Origin: Balneola sp.
GTDB lineage: Bacteria; Bacteroidota; Rhodothermia; Balneolales; Balneolaceae
Assembly (NCBI GenBank): GCA_028284195.1
Contig: JANQSE010000010.1
Span: 1-64,000 of the forward strand
DNA: 64,000 nucleotides
Direction of reading: 5' to 3'
Shown in pieces: positions 24,757-33,150 of this stretch. Below the pieces are notes generated by a model. The model had not been told where the DNA came from, made no database searches, and saw nothing but the letters and a program-made list of their open reading frames with translations. The position numbers and the translations under genes are program-made. The stretch's first letter is position 1. The number at the start of each line of letters is the position of its first letter.

Positions 24757-24785
24757 GAAATTTTGATATGAATGAGTTATCGAAG
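24757..24785 (+). repeat. Right copy of imperfect direct repeat flanking relBE
   Basis: 29 nt beginning GAAATTTTGATATGAATG, sharing the core ATATGAATGAGTTA with 24124-24153. A third partial copy (TAATATGAATG) follows at about 24789-24799. Confidence 0.55.
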
Positions 24786-24857
24786 TGTAATATGAATGCT
24801 TTTAAATCATCGCTTTCGCTCAGGACTTAAAAGATCGGAGGGGACACTGTTTGCGTG

Positions 24858-24898
24858 AAGCTTTGGCACAGGCAGGAAAGGACTTCAGTCCACAGCTT
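24858..24898. repeat. REP-like nested palindrome in the relE-rpsF intergenic region (24733-25046)
   Basis: Inner perfect palindrome GGACT-TC-AGTCC (24880-24891) nested between AAGCT (24858-24862) and AGCTT (24894-24898). The GGACT..AGTCC core resembles REP elements mobilised by REP-associated tyrosine transposases in other bacteria; this is a resemblance only. The remainder of the 314-bp gap contains the right direct repeat and the rpsF promoter/leader. I see no gene. Confidence 0.4.
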
Positions 24899-24937
24899 AA
24901 ATTTGAGGTTTGCTTCAGAATTTTCTCAAAGCCAATC

Positions 24938-24969
24938 ATTGTAATCAAATCAACAAAGCTTTATATTTG
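24938..24969 (+). promoter_or_regulatory. Candidate rpsF operon promoter
   Basis: ATTG (24938-24941), a 20-nt spacer, then TATATTTG (24962-24969), a perfect TAnnTTTG box. The predicted transcript would start near 24976, giving a leader of about 70 nt before rpsF. Confidence 0.6.
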
Positions 24970-24978
24970 CTGCCCTCT

Positions 24979-25005
24979 GCTATTCGGGTAAAGTGCCGGG
25001 ATAGC
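24979..25005 (+). promoter_or_regulatory. Candidate S6:S18-binding leader hairpin
   Basis: GCTATTCGGG (24979-24988) pairs with CCGGGATAGC (24996-25005) with one G:G mismatch and one G:T pair, loop TAAAGTG, and a CCG on the 3' side. A hairpin with a CCG element in rpsF leaders is the known autoregulatory site for the S6:S18 complex in many bacteria. Position just upstream of rpsF-rpsR and the CCG fit. The exact bulge geometry was judged by eye. Confidence 0.45.
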
Positions 25006-25046
25006 TGTTTTCGATCCGAAAACATCCAAAGACAAAACATACATAA

Positions 25047-25436
25047 ATGAATACGAATTATTACGAATTCACTTATATCATTAATCCCGTTTTAGACGAG
25101 GACAAGTTTTCCGCTGTTGTTGATAAAGTGAATGACCTGATCAAGAAAAACGGCGGAAAAGTTGATGAAGTTGATGAATGGGGCTTACGGCAGTTTGCCT
25201 ACGAAATCGACAAAAAGCGCAGCGGCTTCTATGTGAACATGTACTTTACAGCTCCTGTGGATGCAATCGCTAAAATCGAGCGTATCCTTAGAATTGATGA
25301 CGACGTACTTCGGTTCCTAACACTTAAATACGATGCTAAAATGCTAAGGCATCGTGAGCTGCAAAAGAAAAATGCTGTTCCTAATGTCTTCGGAGTAGAA
25401 GAAGAGGAAGAAGTTGAAGCAGTAGAAGAAGATTAA
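25047..25436 (+). CDS. rpsF: Small ribosomal subunit protein S6
   Basis: 129-residue S6: the ferredoxin-like start YYEFTYIINPVLDEDKFSAVVDKV, the conserved VDEVDEWGLRQFAYEIDKKRSGFYVNMYF, and an acidic Glu-rich C-terminal tail. It heterodimerises with S18 on the 30S platform. First gene of rpsF-rpsR-rplI. The ssb gene that often lies between rpsF and rpsR is absent. Confidence 0.97.
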   Translation: MNTNYYEFTYIINPVLDEDKFSAVVDKVNDLIKKNGGKVDEVDEWGLRQFAYEIDKKRSGFYVNMYFTAPVDAIAKIERILRIDDDVLRFLTLKYDAKMLRHRELQKKNAVPNVFGVEEEEEVEAVEED

Positions 25437-25463
25437 ACCCTCATCAACTAAAGAATATATATC

Positions 25464-25715
25464 ATGATTAAGAATCCTTCACACCCAAAGAAAAGTGTCC
25501 GCAAGGTAAAGCAATGTAAGTTTACCAAAGCCGGAGTAGAATACATCGACTACAAAGATGTAGAAACGCTACAACGATTTACGAACGACCAGGGGAAAAT
25601 CCTTCCGCGTCGTGTAACAGGAACAAGCGCAAAACATCAGCGGCAGCTTAACCGGGCAATTAAAAGAGCTCGTTTTTTAAGCTTGATGCCATATGTAGCC
25701 GAAAACCTTAGATAA
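25464..25715 (+). CDS. rpsR: Small ribosomal subunit protein S18
   Basis: 83 residues, basic. Seen: [51 protein letters not shown], the family core that binds 16S rRNA and S6. A single Cys occurs early (KQCKFTKAG). 27 bp after rpsF and 14 bp before rplI. Confidence 0.97.
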   Translation: MIKNPSHPKKSVRKVKQCKFTKAGVEYIDYKDVETLQRFTNDQGKILPRRVTGTSAKHQRQLNRAIKRARFLSLMPYVAENLR

Positions 25716-25729
25716 GAAATTACAGAACC

Positions 25730-26176
25730 ATGAAAGTTATCCTTAGAGAAGACGTAGAAAAATTAGGGCAGGCCGGCGAGCTTGTAGATGTTAAAGATGG
25801 ATATGGCCGTAATTACCTTATTCCCCAGGCAAAGGCAGTTTTGGCTACTAAAGGTGCTATCGCTGAGCTTGAATTGAGAATGAAACAAGCAGAAGCCCGG
25901 GCAGAGTTAACAGTTCAGGAGGCAAAAGAGCTTGCTAAACTATTAGAAACTACTTCGGTTACAATTTCTGTTACCACCGGAGAAGACGATAAAATTCACG
26001 GAACCGTTACTAATGTTCATATTGCAGATGCTCTGGCCGAAAAAGAAATCGTTGTTGACAGAAGAAACATCTCTATTGATGATGATGTGAAAACTCTTGG
26101 AGAGTACACGGCTACTGTAAGTTTGGTTGGAGACCTGAATCCAAAAGTAAAATTCTGGGTGGTTAAAGCAGAATAG
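25730..26176 (+). CDS. rplI: Large ribosomal subunit protein L9
   Basis: 148 residues. The N-domain MKVILREDVEKLGQAGELVDVKDGYGRNYLIPQAKAV is diagnostic. A long connecting helix (about 40-75) and a C-terminal 23S-binding domain follow. End of the rpsF-rpsR-rplI operon. No intrinsic terminator is obvious before dsbD. Confidence 0.97.
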   Translation: MKVILREDVEKLGQAGELVDVKDGYGRNYLIPQAKAVLATKGAIAELELRMKQAEARAELTVQEAKELAKLLETTSVTISVTTGEDDKIHGTVTNVHIADALAEKEIVVDRRNISIDDDVKTLGEYTATVSLVGDLNPKVKFWVVKAE

Positions 26177-26272
26177 GCGGTTTCATTTCTTCGTTGTTAA
26201 ACTTTTTTGATAACTAAGTGCTTCTTTAAAGGTTATATTGTTTTTCAAATAAGTAACAGACAAGCAACCGGA

Positions 26273-28180
26273 ATGAAATTTACGAAACCAATTTTAATGG
26301 GGATCATTTTTGCGGTGTTATCCCCATTTTTTATATACGCTCAGATACCTGACCCTGTTAAATACTCGGTGTCTGAAATTCCTGAAACGGTTAAAGCTGG
26401 AGAAGTTTTTGAAATAACTATAGAGGCTTCAATCGAAGGAGAATGGCATTTATATTCTGTATTAAATGACCCGGATGCAGGGCCTTACCCAACCGAATTT
26501 TCTGCTAAATCCCAAAATTTTGTAATTGCCGGAGAGGTAGAAGAGTCAAAAGCAGATATTGAATTCGATCCGAACTTTGAAGCAGAGCTTGGGTGGCACA
26601 GTTCATATGCAAATTTCTCAATTCCTGTAGCTATTAAATCAGAATTGCAGGGAAAGCAGACCCTGGATATTGAAGTTTTTTATCAGGTGTGTGACGATCG
26701 TGTTTGCTTGCCGCCTACAAGAAAATCAATAATTGCAGCAGTTGAAGTTTCCGGGGTAGCCGATGAAGTATATGAAGGTGCCGTTGGAGGAATAGGCGAA
26801 GAAAGCTCATCTGTATCCTCAACCAAGAAAGGAAGCCTTTCCGGTGATGGCATTTTCTCGTTTTTGTGGATTGCAATTGTTGCTGGTTTTGCTGCGCTAC
26901 TTACACCTTGTGTATTCCCGATGATTCCGCTAACCGTTTCGTACTTTTCGAAGCAGGAAGATTCCGGTAAAGGGGTAGGTTCTGCATTGATCTTTGGAGT
27001 AGCTATTGTGGCTACTTTTACCATACTTGGTGTGATACTCGCTGCCCTGCTTGGTGCTTCCGGGGCACAAAATTTTGCGTCAAACCCTGTTGTAAATCTT
27101 TTTATTGCATTGGTACTGGTTGGATTTGCTTTAAGTCTGTTGGGGATGTATGAGCTTCAGCTTCCACACCAGTTCACCAATTTCCTGAACAAAAAGAGTA
27201 ACGAAAGCTCAGGTTTGCTTGGCATTCTTTTTATGGCGATGACTATAAGTGCCGTTTCATTTTCTTGCACAGCACCTTTTGTAGGGGCGGTATTTACTGC
27301 CACAGTAGGTGGAGAATGGTTTTATCCTATTTTGGGAATGATCGGTTTTTCAGCTGCATTTGCCAGCCCGTTTGTATTATTTGCCATGTTCCCGAAATGG
27401 TTGGAATCTCTGCCAAAAAGCGGATCATGGATGAACATCGTTAAAGTACTACTCGGTTTTATTGAACTGGCAGCTGCATTTAAATTTTTATCGAATGCAG
27501 ACCTTGTTTGGGAATGGGGAGTTGTTTCACGTCCGCTAACTATTGCATTCTGGATCGTTATCTTCCTGATGGCAGGATTTTATGTGCTGGGTTTCATCAC
27601 CCTTAAACATGAAACTAAACCCGAACAGATTTCAACAGGGCGCATGCTGCTTGCTATGCCATTCCTGATGTTCAGTTTTTATCTGATTCCCGGATTAATG
27701 GGTTCATCGCTTGGAATATGGGATGCATTTCTTCCACCAAAACAACCTACTGATGTAAGCTTGGTCGCTTCGATAGGAGCAGGTGGAGGGGCAGGTACTG
27801 TTTCGGCCGATGAGGGATGGAGTAAGGATTTTGAAGCTTCTAAAGCAAATGCCAGGGCCGAAGGAAAACCCATTTTTATTGATTTTACTGGGTACACCTG
27901 TACCAATTGCCGTGCAATGGAAACCAATGTATTTCCACTTGATGCCGTTCAGCAGGCTTTTGGGCAAATGGAATTGGTAAAGCTTTATACAGATGGCGGC
28001 AAGGATGCCAAACAAAACCAAATGATCCAGTTTGAATTGACAGGGAATATTGCTTTACCAACTTATGTGATTTACGATCCGGTTTCTGAAACGGTAATAG
28101 ATCAGGTGTTAGGATATACTAAAGACGACAAATTCACGTCCTTTTTAGAGAAAGGGCTGAATGAGTTCAAATCCAGATAG
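26273..28180 (+). CDS. dsbD: Thiol:disulfide interchange protein DsbD
   Basis: Inner-membrane electron conduit carrying thioredoxin electrons to periplasmic disulfides. 635 residues from the ATG at 26273, chosen because it gives a proper signal peptide (ILMGIIFAVLSPFFIYAQ); the ATG at 26207 does not. Domains: periplasmic DsbD-alpha with Cys140 and Cys145 (CDDRVC), the membrane domain with redox Cys in LLTPCVFPMIPLT (C213) and SFSCTAPFVG (C332), then a C-terminal thioredoxin domain with CTNC (C543, C546; DFTGYTCTNCRAME). All six expected redox cysteines are present. A TlpA-like partner candidate lies at 9.8 kb and a DUF255 protein at 51.7 kb. Confidence 0.93.
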   Translation: MKFTKPILMGIIFAVLSPFFIYAQIPDPVKYSVSEIPETVKAGEVFEITIEASIEGEWHLYSVLNDPDAGPYPTEFSAKSQNFVIAGEVEESKADIEFDPNFEAELGWHSSYANFSIPVAIKSELQGKQTLDIEVFYQVCDDRVCLPPTRKSIIAAVEVSGVADEVYEGAVGGIGEESSSVSSTKKGSLSGDGIFSFLWIAIVAGFAALLTPCVFPMIPLTVSYFSKQEDSGKGVGSALIFGVAIVATFTILGVILAALLGASGAQNFASNPVVNLFIALVLVGFALSLLGMYELQLPHQFTNFLNKKSNESSGLLGILFMAMTISAVSFSCTAPFVGAVFTATVGGEWFYPILGMIGFSAAFASPFVLFAMFPKWLESLPKSGSWMNIVKVLLGFIELAAAFKFLSNADLVWEWGVVSRPLTIAFWIVIFLMAGFYVLGFITLKHETKPEQISTGRMLLAMPFLMFSFYLIPGLMGSSLGIWDAFLPPKQPTDVSLVASIGAGGGAGTVSADEGWSKDFEASKANARAEGKPIFIDFTGYTCTNCRAMETNVFPLDAVQQAFGQMELVKLYTDGGKDAKQNQMIQFELTGNIALPTYVIYDPVSETVIDQVLGYTKDDKFTSFLEKGLNEFKSR

Positions 28181-28270
28181 AAGTTGACCCTGAGCAGGGA
28201 AACCTTTAGCCTTTGTGAAATGCTGGTTAAGACAGAAAGGCCTTTTTCAATAACAGCTAGAGTAATTTTA

Positions 28271-28300
28271 GGTCATCCCCGCGAAGGCAGGAACCTGCAT
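28271..28300. repeat. REP-like sequence in the dsbD-downstream spacer
   Basis: GGTCATCCCCGCGAAGG followed by the palindrome GCAGG-AA-CCTGC (28287-28298). It is G+C-rich against an A+T-rich spacer and resembles the CCCGCGAAnGCGGG-type intergenic repeats common in bacteria. The rest of 28181-28432 shows two GGCCTTTTT runs but no convincing gene or terminator. Confidence 0.35.
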
Positions 28301-28432
28301 TGTACTTTAAAATCTCAATATCTTGTTATAGCTGGATCGATATTTAGGCGTACGCCGTGGAATGGCCTTTTTATTTTATAATTGATTCGTTTTATATCGA
28401 ACTTATAGTAAATACCAAGTAACACGGGCGAA

Positions 28433-31400
28433 CTGGCGGCATTTAACTTCAGAAAAATAGCACTCATTGCATTTACCATTGTAAGTGTAATTGTTGTATG
28501 CCCCTGTGTTTCTTTTGCTCAAACCACTTTGGACAGGCAAATAGAACTCAGCCCGGTCAAAACAGACTCGTCTTACTATATAGGTGAATGGGTAATTGAG
28601 GAATCGATTTCTGTAAGGGCGTTAAATAATCAGGAGATTCCCATCCAAAATTGGTTGTACGACCCTGTTCGGGGAATGCTTTCTTTTCGGAACTCTTCTT
28701 CGTTTTCTTTTAACGATGGTAACGGGTTAATAGTCAGTTTTCAGTTTTATCCATATAAACTAAGAAGGTTTTATAACGATTTGGCTGTTCAGCCGTTGGA
28801 TTCATCTTTATTGGGAGGGCAACCTGGTAATCAGGCATTCTTAGCTGCTCAAAACGAAAGAGGCTATAACTCAGATCTTCGGCAGCGGGGGAGTTTAAGC
28901 CGCGGAATTATTGTTGGTACTAACCAGGATTTTGCATTAGAAAGCGGGCTTGATTTTGAGTTGTCCGGTAAGCTTACAGATAATGTTACCATCAGTGCCA
29001 TATTAACAGATCGAAGTATTCCAATACAACCTGATGGAGCTACACAGAACCTGAAGGAATTCGACCGTGTATTCATTAAAATACAAGCTCTATCTACAAA
29101 AATTGAAATGGGAGATGTGGATGTGAGTTTTCAGAAAAGTACGTTCGCTAAACTGAATCGAAGGCTGCAGGGAGCAGCCGGATACAATACTTCTAAATTT
29201 GGTGAATTTGTGGGAGCAGTTTCGGTGGCACGGGGAGTTTTTAAAAGCGTAAGCTTTAATGGGCTTGAAGGAGTTCAAGGTCCGTACCGGTTAACCGGAA
29301 ACGAAAATGAAGAATTTGTGATCATTCTTGCAGGAACCGAACGTGTTTATGTAAACGGCCAATTAGTACACCGGGGAGAAGAACGAGAATATATTATTGA
29401 TTACGGATTGGGAGAAGTACACTTCACAAATAATCTTTTAATGAAAGGCGAAACCCGGATTGTGATAGAGTACGAATATATTGACCAGAATTTTAACCGG
29501 ACATTAGCAGGTGCCGAAGGTGAGGCAAAATTTTTGGATGGCCGGTTTATTTTTGGAGCTACAGTTATTCGTCAGGCTGATGGAAATAACCTGCTTTCTC
29601 AGCGAACACTGACAGAAAGTGATATTGATGTTCTACGCCAGGCAGGTGATGACAGGAGCCTGGCAATAGTTTCAGGAGCAGAGAGAGTTAGCCATGATGA
29701 AGAAGATGCGAACGTATTATATGCTGAAATTGATACCGTTGTAAACGGGCAAACGTTTACCATCTTTAAAAACAAACCGGGCTCTGACGATGCTATTTTT
29801 AGGGTTAGGTTTTCGAATGTTGGAGAAGGGCAAGGTAGCTACCGTCGAATTGGGGACTCAATTAACGGCCTGCTTTTTGAATGGGTTGGTCCAAATCAGG
29901 GACAGTACGAACCTTTTCGAACACTGCCCGCCCCTGTTGAACAACAAATGGCTGCATTTACTGGGTCATATAAAATTTCGGATCATTTTTCTTTGTTTGG
30001 AGAATGGGCGGTAAGTGATTTTGATCAAAACCGTTTTTCATCTATTGATGATGATGACAATGTAGATCAATCTTACTTGGGTGGATTTGAAGCTGCTAAA
30101 ATAAAAGCTGGCCGGGGGTTGTTCAGCATTAAAGGAGAACGAAGATTCATCGGTTCCGATTTTCGATTCTTTGAACGAACACGGGAAATCGAGTTTGACC
30201 GGAAATGGAACATTACAAATTTGGATCAGTCCGGAGAAACAACAAACGAAATTGAGGCTACGTATGAGCTTAGTGAAGCGGGTTACATAAAAGGAGAATA
30301 TGGGTTTATTGAGCGGCTCAATTTTACTGGTGAACGCCAGGCATCTGAACTAATGGTTAATACAGGTAACGGATGGAAAACCGATTACAACCAACAGTGG
30401 ATTAAAAGCGAAGACAATACAACCAATATTGACGGCAACTGGTTCAGGCAGATAGCATTCATATCAAAGCAATTCAAAAAAGGATCTTCAGAACGATCAA
30501 TAACGCCATATCTGAAGTTCGAACATGAACAAAGAATTCAGAGAAATCAGGTAACAGATTCATTAAATAACCAGTCACTTTTGTTTTATGAAGCTGGCCC
30601 CGGTATTTCTCTTACATACCCGAAATGGGTATTTGATTATTCTTTTGGCTTTCGTAATGATTTTAGGGTTTTGGATAATACATTCGAAAAGGAGTCGATA
30701 GCACTTCAACATTCTGTACAAGTTAACTTTTTGCCAGGCAGTTATTTTAATACAGAAAACAGGATTACAGTTCGATCAAAAGATTTTGAACCAGCTTTTT
30801 CCGGATCTGGTAATTTCAATAAAAATGGGCTTCTTATTCGCTCAAATACAAGTTATGCCATTCCCTCAGATAACTGGAAGGGTAGTTTTTTGTATGAAGT
30901 GAATACAGAACGCCAGGCATTGCTGCAGGAAACATTTATAGAGGTAGGGCCGGAGATAGGACAATACGTATGGGATGATTTGAATGGTGATGGGGTAGAG
31001 CAGCTTGATGAATTCTTTTTGGAACTAACCCCTAATGAGGGAACTTATATCCGCCAGTTTTTGCCATCAGATGAGCTATTTCCGGTTATAGATTTAAAGG
31101 CACGATTTAGAAACCAGTTACATCCTTTTGGTTTTTTGAAAAATGTGGGTGAGTTCGGTTCTTTTTTAAAGCAGATGGTTTTTAGGTCAAGGATTGATGT
31201 ACTCGAAAATTCAACTACCGATGAACTCTCAAATATTTATCTGCTAAAACTGAACACTTTTCGCGATTCATTAAACACCATTCAGGGTCGCCTGGCATTT
31301 GAAAAATCCTTAAGTGTTCTACCCGAAATTGATGGAATGCAATTGGATGTGCGCTACAATCAAACCCGAAGCTTAAGCAGGAGAAGTAGCGAAACTCAGT

Positions 31401-31936
31401 CTTTCTTTACCGATGCCTTTGCTGTTGATTATTCTTATGACCTGACAGCAGTTATAGATGGGAGCAGTAAAATCGTTTTTGGAAAAAATAAAGTGAACAG
31501 CAATTCTATTAGCAGCAGAAACTTCAATATTCTCTCAAAAAGTTTTGAACAAAATGTTGGTGCTACTATAAACAGATCCTGGAGGACCAATATGATATTT
31601 TCTTTAGTTAAGAAAGAAGATAAAGTGCAGAGTTCAGTGCAAGCTGCATCAAGGATTATAAAAATTCGCAATACAAATCGGTTCTTTTTATGGAGAAAAG
31701 TACAGGCAGGATCTTCATTAGAGTTCAGGAATGTATCAGTAACAGGGATGCCAAATGCCATTGGAAATTTTGAGCTTACGGAAGGTGTGGGAGAAGGGTT
31801 AAATGTACTTTGGTCTCTGCAAAGCAGTTATAGAGCCAGTAATTTGGTAAGGATAAATCTGGTGTATGATGGAAGAACAGTAAAAGACCGGCCAACTATA
31901 CATACTGCTAAGCTTACTATTAAAGCAGTATTTTAA
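28433..31936 (+). CDS. Large outer-membrane beta-barrel-like surface protein, probable CTG start
   Basis: About 1167 residues from an in-frame CTG at 28433. No ATG/GTG/TTG exists between the stop at 28409 and a TTG at 28529. The sequence before that TTG encodes an evident signal peptide (FRKIALIAFTIVSVIVVCPCVSFAQ), so the true start must precede it. The mature part has an N-terminal beta-rich region (YIGEWVIEESISVRAL, LRQRGSLSRGIIVG), the segment ILAGTERVYVNGQLVHRGEEREYIIDYGLGEVHFTN, many alternating amphipathic strands, and a C-terminal strand ending in F (AKLTIKAVF), as in outer-membrane barrels. It also has a calcium-like DLNGDGVEQLDEF loop. Function unknown. I recognise the general type from Balneola/Ignavibacteria relatives but no named family. 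Confidence 0.75.
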   Translation: MAAFNFRKIALIAFTIVSVIVVCPCVSFAQTTLDRQIELSPVKTDSSYYIGEWVIEESISVRALNNQEIPIQNWLYDPVRGMLSFRNSSSFSFNDGNGLIVSFQFYPYKLRRFYNDLAVQPLDSSLLGGQPGNQAFLAAQNERGYNSDLRQRGSLSRGIIVGTNQDFALESGLDFELSGKLTDNVTISAILTDRSIPIQPDGATQNLKEFDRVFIKIQALSTKIEMGDVDVSFQKSTFAKLNRRLQGAAGYNTSKFGEFVGAVSVARGVFKSVSFNGLEGVQGPYRLTGNENEEFVIILAGTERVYVNGQLVHRGEEREYIIDYGLGEVHFTNNLLMKGETRIVIEYEYIDQNFNRTLAGAEGEAKFLDGRFIFGATVIRQADGNNLLSQRTLTESDIDVLRQAGDDRSLAIVSGAERVSHDEEDANVLYAEIDTVVNGQTFTIFKNKPGSDDAIFRVRFSNVGEGQGSYRRIGDSINGLLFEWVGPNQGQYEPFRTLPAPVEQQMAAFTGSYKISDHFSLFGEWAVSDFDQNRFSSIDDDDNVDQSYLGGFEAAKIKAGRGLFSIKGERRFIGSDFRFFERTREIEFDRKWNITNLDQSGETTNEIEATYELSEAGYIKGEYGFIERLNFTGERQASELMVNTGNGWKTDYNQQWIKSEDNTTNIDGNWFRQIAFISKQFKKGSSERSITPYLKFEHEQRIQRNQVTDSLNNQSLLFYEAGPGISLTYPKWVFDYSFGFRNDFRVLDNTFEKESIALQHSVQVNFLPGSYFNTENRITVRSKDFEPAFSGSGNFNKNGLLIRSNTSYAIPSDNWKGSFLYEVNTERQALLQETFIEVGPEIGQYVWDDLNGDGVEQLDEFFLELTPNEGTYIRQFLPSDELFPVIDLKARFRNQLHPFGFLKNVGEFGSFLKQMVFRSRIDVLENSTTDELSNIYLLKLNTFRDSLNTIQGRLAFEKSLSVLPEIDGMQLDVRYNQTRSLSRRSSETQSFFTDAFAVDYSYDLTAVIDGSSKIVFGKNKVNSNSISSRNFNILSKSFEQNVGATINRSWRTNMIFSLVKKEDKVQSSVQAASRIIKIRNTNRFFLWRKVQAGSSLEFRNVSVTGMPNAIGNFELTEGVGEGLNVLWSLQSSYRASNLVRINLVYDGRTVKDRPTIHTAKLTIKAVF

Positions 31937-31961
31937 ATTTCGCTTATTTAAAACATGAATT

Positions 31962-31987
31962 AAAAAGCAACCTAAAAAGTGCTTTTT
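31962..31987 (+). terminator. Terminator-like hairpin after the surface protein gene
   Basis: Arms AAAAAGCA (31962-31969) and TGCTTTTT (31980-31987) with a 10-nt loop. The T-run is part of the stem, so strength is uncertain. Confidence 0.4.
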
Positions 31988-32022
31988 GTTTACGTAAAGA
32001 TATTTTTTCTGCACCTCATTGC

Positions 32023-32056
32023 TTTGACATTTAATTTAAAATGAACTATTCTTTTG
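32023..32056 (+). promoter_or_regulatory. Candidate exbB operon promoter
   Basis: TTTG (32023-32026), a 20-nt spacer, then TATTCTTTTG (32047-32056), close to TAnnTTTG with two extra bases. exbB begins at 32105. Confidence 0.35.
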
Positions 32057-32104
32057 CCTCATTAAACTTAGACAATAACTTTTAAATTAATAATCGGAGT
32101 GGAC

Positions 32105-32827
32105 ATGACATCGTCGATTGCTCTATTTTTGCTACAAGCCGACTCGGGCGGCTTCTTCAACGTAATTGTTGAAAAATTTAACGAAGGAAATGATGGCGGA
32201 TGGATGTGGCCTGTATTGGTTACCCTTATTCTTGGTCTGGCAATTTTCCTCGAAAGAATTATTACGCTAAACCTCGCAGATATCAATACCAGAAAATTCA
32301 TTGTTAATGTTCAGGAAGCATTACAGGAAGGCGGTATAGAAGCAGCCGAAGAACTATGTGCTCAAACACGTGGGCCTGTAGCTTCAGTTTTCCAGGCTGG
32401 TCTGATGCGTTCGAACGAAGGTATTGATGCCGCCGAAAAAGCCATTGCGGCATACGGCTCTATTGAAATGAGCTTTCTTGAAAGAGGTTTGGTATGGTTG
32501 TCATTGTTCATTGCTATTGCACCGCTATTTGGATTCCTTGGAACGGTAGTAGGTATGATTGCGGCATTTGATGATATCGAAGCTGCAGCAGATATCTCTC
32601 CAAGTATTGTAGCAGGTGGTATTAAAACGGCCCTTCTTACAACTGCAGGTGGTTTAATTGCAGGTATTATTCTTCAAATTGGTTACAACTACTGTGTGTC
32701 AAAAATTGACCGGTTGATCGCAGAGATGGAAGAAAGTTCAATCACACTAATCGATTCTATCATTCTACTTAAAGAAGGCAAACCGCTGGTTGCTCCTTCA
32801 GTTGATGACAGCACAGATTCAGAATAA
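32105..32827 (+). CDS. exbB: MotA/TolQ/ExbB-family proton channel protein
   Basis: 240-residue inner-membrane stator subunit using proton-motive force, energising TonB (ExbB) or envelope constriction (TolQ). Three hydrophobic segments: WMWPVLVTLILGLAIFLERI, then after a cytoplasmic loop LVWLSLFIAIAPLFGFLGTVVGMIAAFDDI, and IKTALLTTAGGLIAGIILQIGYNY. The GLIGTV-like GFLGTVVGM and AL-TTAAGL-like ALLTTAGGL motifs are signature. First of a four-gene operon with a small membrane protein and two ExbD proteins. ExbB is preferred over TolQ because no tolA, tolB or pal is nearby and a TonB receptor lies 4 kb downstream. Confidence 0.9.
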   Translation: MTSSIALFLLQADSGGFFNVIVEKFNEGNDGGWMWPVLVTLILGLAIFLERIITLNLADINTRKFIVNVQEALQEGGIEAAEELCAQTRGPVASVFQAGLMRSNEGIDAAEKAIAAYGSIEMSFLERGLVWLSLFIAIAPLFGFLGTVVGMIAAFDDIEAAADISPSIVAGGIKTALLTTAGGLIAGIILQIGYNYCVSKIDRLIAEMEESSITLIDSIILLKEGKPLVAPSVDDSTDSE

Positions 32828-32863
32828 TAATCCCGAATTCAAAAAGTTAAAAAGGAGATTATT

Positions 32864-33139
32864 ATGAATATTGTAGGATTAAGTGTTGGTTTAGCAGGCC
32901 TTTTAATTGTGGGTGGCATACTGGCTATGCTTATATCCGGGATTAGAAGTGTAGCTCAGGGTAAGCAAGACTTTAAAAGAATTGCAATGATGTTAGTACC
33001 ATTCATTGTATTTGGAATCACTTACTTTGCTTTGGGGCAAGACCTGCCAAAAGCTGCAGTAATGACTGCCGGAATTATGATGGCAGGTATGGCTATAGGG
33101 ATCGTATTTACCGGTCTTAAAGGAACATTCAGGTTTTAA
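32864..33139 (+). CDS. Small three-helix membrane protein inside the exb operon
   Basis: 91 residues with three hydrophobic segments: VGLSVGLAGLLIVGGILAMLISGI, RIAMMLVPFIVFGITYFALG and AAVMTAGIMMAGMAIGIVFTGL, separated by a short charged loop (RSVAQGKQDFKR). No known domain is recognised. It is 36 bp after exbB and 11 bp before the first exbD, so it is firmly inside the motor operon and is probably a component or assembly factor. This is inferred from position only. Confidence 0.8.
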   Translation: MNIVGLSVGLAGLLIVGGILAMLISGIRSVAQGKQDFKRIAMMLVPFIVFGITYFALGQDLPKAAVMTAGIMMAGMAIGIVFTGLKGTFRF

Positions 33140-33150
33140 CAAAAGCAATT

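Noticed and set aside
23956-25046. Complete insertion sequence or transposase remnant around relBE
   Set aside because: No DDE or Y1 transposase coding fragment is visible in any frame. Only short palindromes and one direct repeat pair are present.
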